This document shows, one piece after another, positions 44,783 to 53,166 of a stretch of 64,000 nt of DNA. Origin of the DNA: Ketobacter sp. (GTDB lineage: Bacteria; Pseudomonadota; Gammaproteobacteria; Pseudomonadales; Ketobacteraceae); NCBI RefSeq assembly GCF_003671495.1, contig NZ_RCHN01000042.1, positions 1 to 64,000 on the forward strand. Reading direction: 5' to 3'. How positions within the stretch are numbered: position 1 is the first letter of the stretch; each line of letters opens with the position of its first letter. Both the position numbers and the translations under genes were made by a program. The notes under the pieces were generated by a model, which worked only from the letters and a program-made list of their open reading frames with translations, searched no databases and was not told the origin of the DNA.

Positions 44783-46585
44783 TCAATAGAATCCGAAGTT
44801 ATCCACTTCCATATCCATGAGGCAATCCAGGCCACCGTTAATCGTCTCAACCAGAGACTTGGTTCGGGGCAGGATGCGCTTGAAATAGAACTGTGCGGTC
44901 TGCACTTTCGCAGTGTAGAACCCGACTTCAGTGGTTCCGGCGGCCAGTTGCTCTTTGGCGGCTTTCGCCATCAGAGCCCAGAAATAAGCCAGCGTAATAT
45001 AACCACTGTACATCAGATAGTCTACCGCAGCTGCTCCGATCTCTTCCTGGTTCGCCATCGCACGCATACCGATTTGCGTGGTCAGATCGCCCCATTCTTT
45101 GTTCATTGCGGCCAATGGCTCGATGAACTCAGCGATGTCGGCATTATCTGCGTTCTCTTTACAGAACTTGTGCACAATCTTGGTGAAGTTTTTCAGCAAA
45201 CCACCCTGGGTCAGCATTACTTTACGACCAAGCAAATCCAATGCCTGAATGCCTGTCGTACCTTCATACAATGTGGCAATGCGAGTATCACGAACGATCT
45301 GCTCCATACCCCATTCACGAATAAATCCGTGGCCACCAAATACCTGAACACCGTGATTTGCCGCTTCCAGGCCAGTCTCTGTACAAAATGCCTTGGCAAT
45401 GGGCGTCAGGAACGCCATCAGGTCATCCGCCAGCTTTTTGGCTTCTTCATCGGCACCGTGCTCCACGATATCGCCCTGCATGGACAAGTAATACAGCAAG
45501 GCGCGACCGCCTTCTGCAAACGCTTTCTGAGTCAACAGCATGCGGCGCACATCGGGATGCACGATAATCGGATCGGCTTCTTTCTCAGGACACTTGGGAC
45601 CGCTCAGCGCACGCATAGCCAGACGCTCTTTAGCGTAGGTCAATGCACCTTGATAAGACCCTTCCGCTGCCGCAACGCCCTGCAGCGCGGTACCGATACG
45701 AGCGGTGTTCATGAACGTGAACATGCAGTTCAAGCCACGGTTTGGTGGCCCGATCAAATAACCTTTGGCACCTTCGAAGTTCAGCACACAGGTGGCGGAA
45801 GCCTTGATACCCATCTTGTGTTCGATGGAGCCACAGCTCACACCGTTCACCTCACCCAGGGAACCGTCTTCGTTCACATTGACCTTGGGCACGATAAACA
45901 GAGAAATACCTTTGGTACCCTTGGGCGCATCCGGCAGGCGAGCCAGCACGATATGGATGATGTTGTCCACCATATCGTGATCACCGGCGGAAATGAAAAT
46001 CTTGGTGCCGGAAATGCTGTAGGAACCGTCGGCGTTGGGCTCCGCTTTGGTACGCAGAATACCAAGGTCCGTACCACAATGAGGCTCGGTCAGGCACATG
46101 GTACCGGTCCACTCACCGCTGATCAGACGCGTCAGGTAACGCTCTTTCTGTTCGGGGGTGCCGTGGGATTCCAGAGTTTTGATGGCGCCATGGCTCAGGC
46201 CAGGATACATACCCCAGGACCAGTTGGCAGTGCCCACCATTTCACTCATCACGATACCCAGGGAGTTGGGCAGGCCCTGCCCACCCTCTTCGATGGGCGC
46301 GCTCAGTGAAGGCCAGCCGCCTTCAACGTATTTTTGATAGGCTTCCTTGAAACCTTTGGGAGTGGTCACAACACCGTTGTCAAAGCCGCAGCCTTCTTCA
46401 TCGCCGCTGCGGTTGATGGGGGCCAATTCGTTTTCACAGAACTTGGCACCTTCTTCAACAATCGCGTCGATCAAATCACGATTTACTTCTTCGTCACCAC
46501 GCAGCGCCTTGTAGTGGTCTTCCACGTTCAGCACTTCGTGCATCACAAACTGAATATCACGTCTGGGAGCTTTATAGTCTGGCAT
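44783..46585 (-). CDS. Acyl-CoA dehydrogenase (long, C-terminal-extended type)
   Basis: This 600-residue FAD enzyme oxidises acyl-CoA thioesters and passes electrons to ETF, and so to the ETF-QO at 7 kb. Marks are MCLTEPHCGTDLGILRTKA and GTKIFISAGDHD in the FAD/acyl-CoA site, the VFGGHGFIREWGMEQI segment and the base Glu in ATLYEGTTGIQALDL. The C-terminal extra domain places it with the DmdC/PA0506-like group of about 600 residues. Fatty acyl-CoA or methylmercaptopropionyl-CoA are both possible substrates. ATG 46585 (MPDYKAPRRDIQF) has AGAGG nine bases upstream; the frame extends to 46747 without family similarity. A PsrA-like palindrome lies upstream. Confidence 0.92.
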   Translation of the reverse strand: MPDYKAPRRDIQFVMHEVLNVEDHYKALRGDEEVNRDLIDAIVEEGAKFCENELAPINRSGDEEGCGFDNGVVTTPKGFKEAYQKYVEGGWPSLSAPIEEGGQGLPNSLGIVMSEMVGTANWSWGMYPGLSHGAIKTLESHGTPEQKERYLTRLISGEWTGTMCLTEPHCGTDLGILRTKAEPNADGSYSISGTKIFISAGDHDMVDNIIHIVLARLPDAPKGTKGISLFIVPKVNVNEDGSLGEVNGVSCGSIEHKMGIKASATCVLNFEGAKGYLIGPPNRGLNCMFTFMNTARIGTALQGVAAAEGSYQGALTYAKERLAMRALSGPKCPEKEADPIIVHPDVRRMLLTQKAFAEGGRALLYYLSMQGDIVEHGADEEAKKLADDLMAFLTPIAKAFCTETGLEAANHGVQVFGGHGFIREWGMEQIVRDTRIATLYEGTTGIQALDLLGRKVMLTQGGLLKNFTKIVHKFCKENADNADIAEFIEPLAAMNKEWGDLTTQIGMRAMANQEEIGAAAVDYLMYSGYITLAYFWALMAKAAKEQLAAGTTEVGFYTAKVQTAQFYFKRILPRTKSLVETINGGLDCLMDMEVDNFGFY

Positions 46586-46984
46586 TGCTTTACCCTCTCC
46601 GCCCACCAACTGAATGGGCTTTATCTGTCGACAACATTCGGCCCGCCATGCTCTGGCGGGACATGAAATTGCGGTGAAAAAACAACGTGCCTGCACTGGA
46701 GTCAGCGCTCGGTCGGGTACAGGATGGTACCTGAACCATTCAAACAAGCGTTAGAATTTTTAGCGACCGCAGAGTCATAACCTTATTAAGTAAACGCTCT
46801 GACGGCCACAAATTCCAGTGCAATTTAAAACACTGCCTAATGGCTAAACAATAGTTTCAAACATATGTTTGATTTCGTCAATAAACAATAGCACATTTCC
46901 TCCGCGAATGTCCGAAACACACAGACATTTGGCCAAAAATCAGATACTTAAGGAGTATGGTAAGTTAGACGGGAGTTGGACACC
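46586..46984. other. Regulatory gap upstream of the acyl-CoA dehydrogenase
   Basis: This 399-base stretch separates the dehydrogenase start from the end of the metalloprotease gene on the same strand. It is AT-rich from about 46740 and holds the PsrA-like palindrome. Nothing else was recognised, although the length is ample for a promoter with a leader of 100 bases or more. Confidence 0.5.
46857..46872. promoter_or_regulatory. PsrA-type operator palindrome
   Basis: TCAAACATATGTTTGA is a perfect 16-bp palindrome. It fits the published PsrA consensus (G/C)AAAC-N2-4-GTTTG/C with N4. PsrA is a TetR-family repressor of beta-oxidation genes in Pseudomonas, released by long-chain fatty acids, and acyl-CoA dehydrogenase genes are among its targets. 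The site lies about 270 bases before the dehydrogenase ATG. No psrA gene is in the window. Confidence 0.6.
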
Positions 46985-47941
46985 CTAGACAACAATGTCC
47001 AGGAAGCCGCTTTTTCCATAGGGGTTTTCGGGATTCACCAAGCCCAGCTGATTCGCCTGCTGTAACACCCCCTGGGAGCCCAGCAGGATTTTTTCCAGCT
47101 CCTCGCGGGCATTGGCTGGCTTGTCATCCGTGGATTCGGTTGCCGATTCCGACTCGGATGCTTCCGCTTCCCCAGGCTGTGGCTGTACCGCAACCGGAGC
47201 GACAGCCACAGCGTCCGTGCCGGATGAGTCTTCCTCTAGCGTCGCGTCTGCTTCAGCCTCCTGCTGCCGCTCTGCGCGTTCCGCCTTTTCCTGCTGCGAC
47301 GCTTCCGACTGCACTGCCCTCAGCTCATTGCGGGCGGTCAATTCCAGTTGCGCGGCTTCCGCTGCCACCCTGCGATCCTGCACCGACGGTTCTGCCGGCG
47401 CCAATGCAGCGGCGCGAATTACGCGGGCTTTTTCAATGGTTGCCTGAGGGTCGCCCGCCACTTCGGACACGCTGATGCTCACCTCACCTCCGGTGGCATA
47501 GTTGCGCCCATCCGGGCCCCGCGTGTATTCAAACGAGGGACTGCCGGCATAGCGCCCGCCCACAGCGGCATGGGCTGCTTCGTGTACCCGCACTTCCCGG
47601 TCCCGCGCTTTCAGCTGGTCGATCACCACCAGGTCTTCTTCAGACAGAGTCCCTTGAGTATTACCTGTGGTTTCCTGCTGAGCAGCGCTGTTTCGGGGGG
47701 CATCCTTCTGACCGGACGCAGGCGGCTGAGCCGGGGAGTCATCTGTCCCATCCGCCGGGGGGCTGGTGGTAGCGGATACGGAAGATTCGAACAACCGGTT
47801 TTGTGCACCTGCCGACTTTTCAGTTTCTTCCACCGGGGGGATATCGGCACGCGCCAGCTCACGCTCCACCCCACTGGGGGTCACGGAGCCTGTGTAGGCG
47901 GTCACACTGGTGACATTGGTTTGTGCCGGTTGGATCAACAT
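46985..47941 (-). CDS. Putative metalloprotease, CJM1_0395/SprA-related family
   Basis: The 318-residue protein has one conserved core (about 105-180): LSEEDLVVIDQLKARDREVR, then the zinc-type motif HEAAH in VRVHEAAHAAVGGRYAG and FEYTRGPDGRNYATGGEV. The rest is low-complexity, rich in Ala, Glu, Pro, Ser and Thr (about 1-100 and 215-290). This fits the SprA-related family annotated as putative metalloproteases; activity is not established. No signal peptide is seen. It is cotranscribed with the small rod-like gene upstream (gap 17 bases). Confidence 0.78.
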   Translation of the reverse strand: MLIQPAQTNVTSVTAYTGSVTPSGVERELARADIPPVEETEKSAGAQNRLFESSVSATTSPPADGTDDSPAQPPASGQKDAPRNSAAQQETTGNTQGTLSEEDLVVIDQLKARDREVRVHEAAHAAVGGRYAGSPSFEYTRGPDGRNYATGGEVSISVSEVAGDPQATIEKARVIRAAALAPAEPSVQDRRVAAEAAQLELTARNELRAVQSEASQQEKAERAERQQEAEADATLEEDSSGTDAVAVAPVAVQPQPGEAEASESESATESTDDKPANAREELEKILLGSQGVLQQANQLGLVNPENPYGKSGFLDIVV

Positions 47942-47958
47942 GCCTGGTTAACCTGACT

Positions 47959-48192
47959 CTATACCTTGATATCAATAATACTGCCCATGGTGTCACTGGC
48001 GGTTTTCAACACTTTGGCATTGGCCTCTACCTGCAACTTGCTTTCCAGCAGGCTGACGGCAGAGCTGGTCAGATCCGCAGCGGGATCTTCCGATGTTGCA
48101 ACCTGGGCGATCTCAGCACTGGCCTTGTTCATATTGGACAGACCCTTCTGGATTCCGGTAACACCATTGTTTAGTACTGAACCTATCACCAT
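47959..48192 (-). CDS. Small protein resembling the C-terminus of flagellar rod/hook proteins
   Basis: The 77 residues have a C-terminal helix LLESKLQVEANAKVLKTASD, then MGSIIDIKV. This pattern is like the end of flagellar rod and hook proteins (FlgB/C/G type), and no other domain is present. I chose ATG 48192, with AGAGG eight bases upstream; GTG at 48198 is too close to that site. It is directly upstream of the putative metalloprotease gene. No other flagellar gene is in the window, so the flagellar link is only a resemblance. Confidence 0.6.
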   Translation of the reverse strand: MVIGSVLNNGVTGIQKGLSNMNKASAEIAQVATSEDPAADLTSSAVSLLESKLQVEANAKVLKTASDTMGSIIDIKV

Positions 48193-48358
48193 CTTCACTA
48201 CCTCTTGAGGCGATTATACCACCGGCCCTGCAGACACAATTCCGGCTCATGAAGAAGTATAGAAGGAAAACTCAAGCTGCGCACATTTTAACCAGGCACC
48301 TCATTCAGCAAGCGACTGATTATCCAGTCAATTTTTATTTTTTATGCAAAATCAGGAA

Positions 48359-49051
48359 TCAAATTCGGCGGTTTAATAGCAAATCAGTATCAACGGACGA
48401 CACCAGATCCCCCATGGACACGGCCGGGGCGTGAGGGACCACCCCCAAACAGGGCGCAGGCAGCATCGTCCTCAGGGTCTGGATATTCTCCTCCACCCGG
48501 GCCGCGTCCGGATCGATGCAGTTGGCCACCCAACCCGCCAGGGGCAGCCCTGCCGCAGCCACCGCCTGGGCGGTCAACAGGGCATGGTTCAGGCAGCCCA
48601 AGCGAACGCCCACCACCAGGATGACGGGCAGTTGCAGCTCTTTCACCAGGTTCGCCAGGGTTTCCCGCTCGTTGAGGGGCACCAGCCAGCCGCCGGCGCC
48701 CTCGATCAGGGTTACATCTGCAGGTGTCATCAGGGCACCACGAATCAATCCCGCCAAGCGATCCACAGACAGGCGCCGCCCCTCTTCCGCCGCCGCCAGA
48801 TGCGGGGCTATGGCGGACTTCAGGGCAACGGGGTTGACCTGCTGATAACTCACATCCAGGGTCATGGCGGCCTGCAGTTTCAGTGCGTCATCGTTGCGTA
48901 ACTCTCCGTTGATCTCTTCGCAGCCTGCGGCCACCGGTTTCAATGCCAGGGTGCTGAGTCCTTTGGCTTTAAGGGCCGCCAGCAACAGCACTGTCACAAA
49001 GGTTTTTCCGGCGTCTGTGTCGGTTCCGGTGATGAAAAACCGGTGCTTCAT
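48359..49051 (-). CDS. bioD: Dethiobiotin synthetase
   Basis: BioD forms the ureido ring of dethiobiotin from diaminopelargonate, CO2 and ATP. The 230 residues have the P-loop GTDTDAGKT (8-16), the KPVAAG motif (38-43) and EGAGGWLVPL for substrate binding. It has a strong AGGAGG ribosome binding site eight bases before the ATG. It is the last gene of the bioBFHCD unit, 34 bases after bioC, and its promoter is presumably the one before bioB. Confidence 0.95.
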   Translation of the reverse strand: MKHRFFITGTDTDAGKTFVTVLLLAALKAKGLSTLALKPVAAGCEEINGELRNDDALKLQAAMTLDVSYQQVNPVALKSAIAPHLAAAEEGRRLSVDRLAGLIRGALMTPADVTLIEGAGGWLVPLNERETLANLVKELQLPVILVVGVRLGCLNHALLTAQAVAAAGLPLAGWVANCIDPDAARVEENIQTLRTMLPAPCLGVVPHAPAVSMGDLVSSVDTDLLLNRRI

Positions 49052-49085
49052 ATCTGCCTCCTCAGTATCTGGACTCTGCTGATCT

Positions 49086-49877
49086 TCACCGTGGCTTCTG
49101 TAACGCAATCACGCAGTAATGCCAACTGGCGGGCAACAAGCCCTGGTGATTACGAAAGTGCTCGTAGTTGCTCATCATTTTGAACAGCGTTTTCTTGCCG
49201 GTAAGGGAATGGGTACGATTGCTGGTGACCTGATGGGCGCCCAGGGTTTTCAACTCCCGCGTCAACTCGCGCACGGACTCGTAATAGACCACGTCCAACC
49301 GCTCCTGCAATTGCAGAGTCAAAAACGGGGAGACATCCAGCAGCCCCTGAATCTCTGCCAGCGCAGGAAAATCGTTCACGTGATGGTAGCGGCTTTCCGC
49401 TTTGCGCCAGCTCAACTTCAGCTCCCGCAATGTGTTCTCCACCGGAATGGAAAATACGAAGCGGCCACCGGGGCGCAATATCGCATAGACATCCGCCATC
49501 ACCCGGCTCAGGTCATCACACCATTGCAGGGCAAAGCTACTGAACACCAGGTCGAAGGATTGCGCGGGAAACGGCAACCGTTCGGCATCCGCGCACACCC
49601 ATTCGCTGATCACCCGCTGCTGATCGTTCTGCTGTGCCACCGCCAACATACCAGGCGCAATATCCAACGCAGTGATGTGCTCGGCGTAAGGTGCCAGCTG
49701 GATGGTGAGCGCCCCGGTGCCACAACCGATGTCCAGCGCGGAGGCCACCGCAGCAGGCTCACTGGCCAACACCGCCAACATGGCCTCCCCCACCTGGCGC
49801 TGCACATGGGCCACACTGTCGTAGCGAGGCGCGGCCCGACTGAAGGAAAGGGCGATGGCTTTTTTATCCACGGTCAT
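49086..49877 (-). CDS. bioC: Malonyl-ACP O-methyltransferase BioC
   Basis: BioC methylates malonyl-ACP so that fatty-acid synthase can build the pimeloyl chain. The 263 residues hold the SAM motif ALDIGCGTGALTIQL, LDIAPGMLAVAQ and FSSFALQWCDDL, all typical of BioC. The Met initiator follows the bioH stop after one base, so the two are translationally coupled. It is cytosolic and belongs to the biotin operon. Confidence 0.95.
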   Translation of the reverse strand: MTVDKKAIALSFSRAAPRYDSVAHVQRQVGEAMLAVLASEPAAVASALDIGCGTGALTIQLAPYAEHITALDIAPGMLAVAQQNDQQRVISEWVCADAERLPFPAQSFDLVFSSFALQWCDDLSRVMADVYAILRPGGRFVFSIPVENTLRELKLSWRKAESRYHHVNDFPALAEIQGLLDVSPFLTLQLQERLDVVYYESVRELTRELKTLGAHQVTSNRTHSLTGKKTLFKMMSNYEHFRNHQGLLPASWHYCVIALQKPR

Positions 49878-49878
49878 G

Positions 49879-50691
49879 TCAGGCGCCGCCCGCTAAACCC
49901 TGCTCGCGCAGGAAGTCACGGCAGGCCGCCAAAAACAGGTCCGGTGCCGATAGAAAAGGCAGGTGGGCCACGCCGCGAATCACCGCGGTTTGGGCAGCCG
50001 GTTGTAGCTTGGAAACCACTTCGCTCACCCCCACCGGAACCAGGTGATCCCGCTCACCAAACACATGCAACGATGGGCAACGCAGGTTCTGCAGATCACT
50101 ACGCAGGTCTACGGCCTGCAAAATTTCCAATCCACCCCGCAATGCCTGTTTGGCGGGAATACCATGGAAATGCACCAGCTCCTTCAGGGCCCGAATATCA
50201 TTTTTGATGGTGTCACTGCCTTTGCATTGCAGGGACAGGAACCGAATCAATGTGCCTTCGGCATCCTCCAGCAACACGGTATGGAAGGCGTCCAGCACAT
50301 CAGGCTTCACAGCCAACGGCCATTGCTCATCGGCCACAAATTTTGGCGTGGAGGCCACGCTGATCAGGGCACTGACCCGCTGCGGATGCAAACTGGCAGC
50401 CCGCAGTGCCACCATGCCGCCCAGGGACCATCCCATCCACACCGCCCGATCCGGTGCAATGGCCAGCACATGTTCCACCAGATAATCCAGTGTGTATTCG
50501 CCGCCGGGTATTGGGCTGCGACCCAGGCCGGGCAGATCGACCACCGTCACTTGAAAATGCTCCAGCAACGCCGGCATCACTTCATCCCACACCAGGCTGT
50601 GCATTCCCCAGCCGTGGATGACCAGCATCTCCGGAGGATTGTCGACGGTTCCGGTACAGCGAAAGCGATCATGGTACAAGGTCAGGGACAT
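49879..50691 (-). CDS. bioH: Pimeloyl-ACP methyl ester carboxylesterase BioH
   Basis: BioH removes the methyl ester made by BioC, giving pimeloyl-ACP. The 270-residue alpha/beta hydrolase has the HGWGMH oxyanion segment, nucleophile Ser in MGWSLGGM, an Asp in VFGERDHLVP and a His in GVAHLPFLS near the C-terminus. ATG 50691 has AGGAGG eleven bases upstream; the frame is open further to 50757 but runs into bioF without family similarity. It lies between bioF (16-base gap) and bioC, as in Pseudomonas-type operons. Confidence 0.94.
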   Translation of the reverse strand: MSLTLYHDRFRCTGTVDNPPEMLVIHGWGMHSLVWDEVMPALLEHFQVTVVDLPGLGRSPIPGGEYTLDYLVEHVLAIAPDRAVWMGWSLGGMVALRAASLHPQRVSALISVASTPKFVADEQWPLAVKPDVLDAFHTVLLEDAEGTLIRFLSLQCKGSDTIKNDIRALKELVHFHGIPAKQALRGGLEILQAVDLRSDLQNLRCPSLHVFGERDHLVPVGVSEVVSKLQPAAQTAVIRGVAHLPFLSAPDLFLAACRDFLREQGLAGGA

Positions 50692-50707
50692 ACTGCGGAC
50701 GACCTCC

Positions 50708-51871
50708 TCAGACTTGGGTGATGGCTGCCCGACTGAGGGCATCCAGTAATAATTCAATATCCCGCGCGCAGTGATCCGCGCTCAGTGTGATGCGCAGACG
50801 GGCGCTGTTCTGCGGTACGGTGGGCGGCCGGATGGCACTCACCAGAAAGCCCTGCTTCAACAGCGCATCGCTGGCCTGCAAAGCCCGCTCGGATTGTCCA
50901 AGCAGCAGTGGCTGGATTGCGGTGTCAGACGGCATCAACGGTAAACCGAGCTGGTGGGCACCCTGTTTAAACTGTGCGATCAACTGCTGTAATTTCTCGA
51001 TGCGCCAGGCTTCACTCACCAACAGATCCAGGCTGGCCAACGTAGCGGCAGCCACAGACGGCGGTAGCGCAGTCGTGTAAATGTAAGTTCGCGCGGCTTG
51101 GATCAAATACTCCACCAGAGTCTCATCGCCAGCCACAAACGCGCCAAAGGTGCCCAGTGCTTTGCCCAGGGTACCCATGTAAACCGGCACCTGCAGCGGG
51201 CTCATTCCGCACTCCACCAGCGAACCGTGGCCGCCGCCCAGCACCCCGAGGCCATGGGCATCGTCCACCATCAGCCAGGCATCATAGCGCTGGCACAGCT
51301 CACTGATGCCCGGTAAGGGCGCCAGATCGCCGTCCATACTGAACACAGAATCCGTCACCACCAACACCCGGCCCCGGGCCTGATGCAGGCGCTGCTCAAG
51401 CCCCTGCAGGTCGTTGTGCGGATAACGCAGCAAGCGGGCCCGACTCAATTGAGCACCATCCAACAGGGACGCGTGATTCAATTTATCCTGCACCACCGTA
51501 TCGCCCCGTTCCAGCAATGCGCTGATCACCCCCACGTTGGCCATATAACCGGAGGAAAACAACAGGGCCCGTGGTTGCCCCACCCAATCGGCCAGGCGCT
51601 CCTCCAGTTCATGATGGAGGTGGCTGTGCCCGATCACCAAATGGGAGGCACCGCTGCCAAAGCCGAATTGCTCAGCCGCCTGTTGCGCTGCCTGCACCAC
51701 ATAAGGGTGACGGGCAAGCCCCAGGTAATCGTTACTGCAGAAATTCAACAGTGCTCGACCGTCGCATTGGATGCGTGCCTGTTGTGGGGATTCCAATACA
51801 CGGCGGTGCCGGTACAGGTGCTGCTCGCGCCGCGCCTGCAGGCGTTGCCCTAACTGAAAGGGATCACTCAT
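50708..51871 (-). CDS. bioF: 8-amino-7-oxononanoate synthase
   Basis: This PLP enzyme condenses pimeloyl-ACP with L-alanine. The 387 residues carry FCSNDYLGLA, GSGASHLVIGHS, the MVDDAHGLG aspartate and the PLP-lysine in YMGTLGKALGTFG. The ATG at 51871 follows a hairpin that covers the bioB stop codon, and no normal ribosome binding site is free; expression probably depends on translation through bioB. It is the second gene of the biotin operon. Confidence 0.96.
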   Translation of the reverse strand: MSDPFQLGQRLQARREQHLYRHRRVLESPQQARIQCDGRALLNFCSNDYLGLARHPYVVQAAQQAAEQFGFGSGASHLVIGHSHLHHELEERLADWVGQPRALLFSSGYMANVGVISALLERGDTVVQDKLNHASLLDGAQLSRARLLRYPHNDLQGLEQRLHQARGRVLVVTDSVFSMDGDLAPLPGISELCQRYDAWLMVDDAHGLGVLGGGHGSLVECGMSPLQVPVYMGTLGKALGTFGAFVAGDETLVEYLIQAARTYIYTTALPPSVAAATLASLDLLVSEAWRIEKLQQLIAQFKQGAHQLGLPLMPSDTAIQPLLLGQSERALQASDALLKQGFLVSAIRPPTVPQNSARLRITLSADHCARDIELLLDALSRAAITQV

Positions 51872-51872
51872 G

Positions 51873-51896
51873 CTGAGTAGCCGGTCAGCTACTCAG
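51873..51896 (-). promoter_or_regulatory. Hairpin over the bioB stop codon, just before the bioF start
   Basis: On the minus strand, CTGAGTAGC/GCTACTCAG forms a perfect 9-bp stem with a six-base loop containing the bioB TGA stop. Its 3' base is one nucleotide from the bioF ATG, and the stem includes all the bases where a ribosome binding site should be. It could mask bioF initiation until a ribosome ending bioB opens it. Confidence 0.6.
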
Positions 51897-52997
51897 TTTG
51901 GGGCAGTCTTTGTGGGGTTGGGGTGCACCCTGGCCGCGACTGGCATCCACATAAAGATGAGCCGTCTGCTGATGCTCCACCGCGTTCAACAAGGCTGCTT
52001 CGCTGGCTTCGTCACTGGCTTCCACCTGAATGTCCATTGGCTTGATGCCAAGCTTGTTGAACAGCTTCATATCGGAGGTGGCTTCCGGGTTACTGGTGGT
52101 GAGCAGGCGCTCCCCGTAGAAAATGGAATTGGCACCGGCCATGAAGCACAGTGCCTGCATTTGCTCGTTCATGGCCTCACGGCCGGCGGACAGGCGCACC
52201 GAGGATTTCGGCATCAAAATGCGCGCCACGGCCACGTTGCGGATGAAATCAAAAGGGTCCAGGTCATCCACGTTTTCCAGGGGGGTGCCCTCAATTTTAA
52301 CCAGCATGTTGATGGGCACACTTTCCGGGTGTTCCGGCAGGTTGGCCAGCTGCATCAGCAGGCCGGCACGATCCTTGGCGGTCTCCCCCATGCCCAGGAT
52401 GCCGCCACAGCAGACTTTCATGCCGGCGTCGCGAACGTTGGACAGCGTGTCCAGTCGATCCTGGTAGGTACGGGTGGTGATGATGGAATTGTAATGCTCC
52501 GGCGAGGTATCCAGGTTGTGGTTGTAGTAGTCCAGACCCGCGTCCGCCAGACGCTGGGCCTGATCTTTATCCAGCATCCCCAGGGTCATGCAGGTCTCCA
52601 TCCCCAGGGATTTCACCTGCTTCACCATTTCCAGCACATAGGGCATGTCTTTTTCACGGGGGGAGCGCCAGGCGGCGCCCATGCAGAACCGGCTGGCACC
52701 AGATGCCTTGGCATCCCGGGCCTGGGACACCACATTCTGGATTTCCATCAGCTTTTCTTTTTCCAGGCCGGTGTTGTAGTGACCGCTCTGGGAGCAGTAT
52801 TTGCAATCCTCGGGGCAAGCGCCGGTCTTGATGCTGAGCAGAGTACTGATCTGGACCGCATTGGGATCATGATATTGGCGGTGGACGGTCTGGGCCTGGA
52901 ACAGCAAGTCATTGAAAGGCAGGTCAAAAAGTGACTGAATTTCTTTCAGGGTCCAATCGTGACGAACGGCTTCCATCGGGGTTTGCTGTGCGGTCAT
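51885..52997 (-). CDS. bioB: Biotin synthase
   Basis: This radical-SAM enzyme inserts sulphur into dethiobiotin. The 370 residues include the [4Fe-4S] motif C61-P-E-D-C65-K-Y-C68 and the second-cluster residues in [19 protein letters not shown] and [11 protein letters not shown]. It is first in the operon and divergent from comF. A BirA-type operator and a good promoter lie about 80-130 bases upstream. The C-terminal tail ([13 protein letters not shown]...) is slightly longer than E. coli BioB (346). bioA is not in the window. Confidence 0.97.
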   Translation of the reverse strand: MTAQQTPMEAVRHDWTLKEIQSLFDLPFNDLLFQAQTVHRQYHDPNAVQISTLLSIKTGACPEDCKYCSQSGHYNTGLEKEKLMEIQNVVSQARDAKASGASRFCMGAAWRSPREKDMPYVLEMVKQVKSLGMETCMTLGMLDKDQAQRLADAGLDYYNHNLDTSPEHYNSIITTRTYQDRLDTLSNVRDAGMKVCCGGILGMGETAKDRAGLLMQLANLPEHPESVPINMLVKIEGTPLENVDDLDPFDFIRNVAVARILMPKSSVRLSAGREAMNEQMQALCFMAGANSIFYGERLLTTSNPEATSDMKLFNKLGIKPMDIQVEASDEASEAALLNAVEHQQTAHLYVDASRGQGAPQPHKDCPKLSS

Positions 52998-53074
52998 GGG
53001 TGCGGCCTCATCTGCATCTGCGGCTTATTTTAACGATAGGTTTATGGCAACGATGTCTCTCTTCTAAGGGCTGC

Positions 53075-53102
53075 ATCTTATCGGCTCCCCCATCTTTGTC
53101 AA
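53075..53102 (-). promoter_or_regulatory. bioB promoter (sigma-70)
   Basis: On the minus strand TTGACA (53097-53102) is followed after 16 bases by TAAGAT (53075-53080), a strong pair that would start bioB transcription near 53068. The -35 hexamer lies inside the left half of the BirA-type operator, so repressor binding would block RNA polymerase. Confidence 0.6.
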
Positions 53103-53129
53103 CTTTGCCATTGATTCAAAAGTTTACAA
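53096..53129. promoter_or_regulatory. BirA biotin operator
   Basis: TTGTCAACT (53096-53104) and AGTTTACAA (53121-53129) form an interrupted inverted repeat with a 16-base spacer. The known E. coli operator has TTGTAAACC and GGTTTACAA with the same spacing. The position over the bioB -35 box and between bioB and comF supports repression by biotinyl-AMP-loaded BirA when biotin is ample. Confidence 0.75.
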
Positions 53130-53166
53130 GAGATCAACTTTAAACCTAAACGAATTTTCAACCGGT

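Noticed and set aside
44672-46309. 545-codon open frame opposite the acyl-CoA dehydrogenase
   Set aside because: It starts within two terminators and shadows a gene with clear catalytic motifs.
51870-52934. 354-codon open frame opposite bioB
   Set aside because: Shadow of bioB, which has the radical-SAM cysteine motif on the minus strand.
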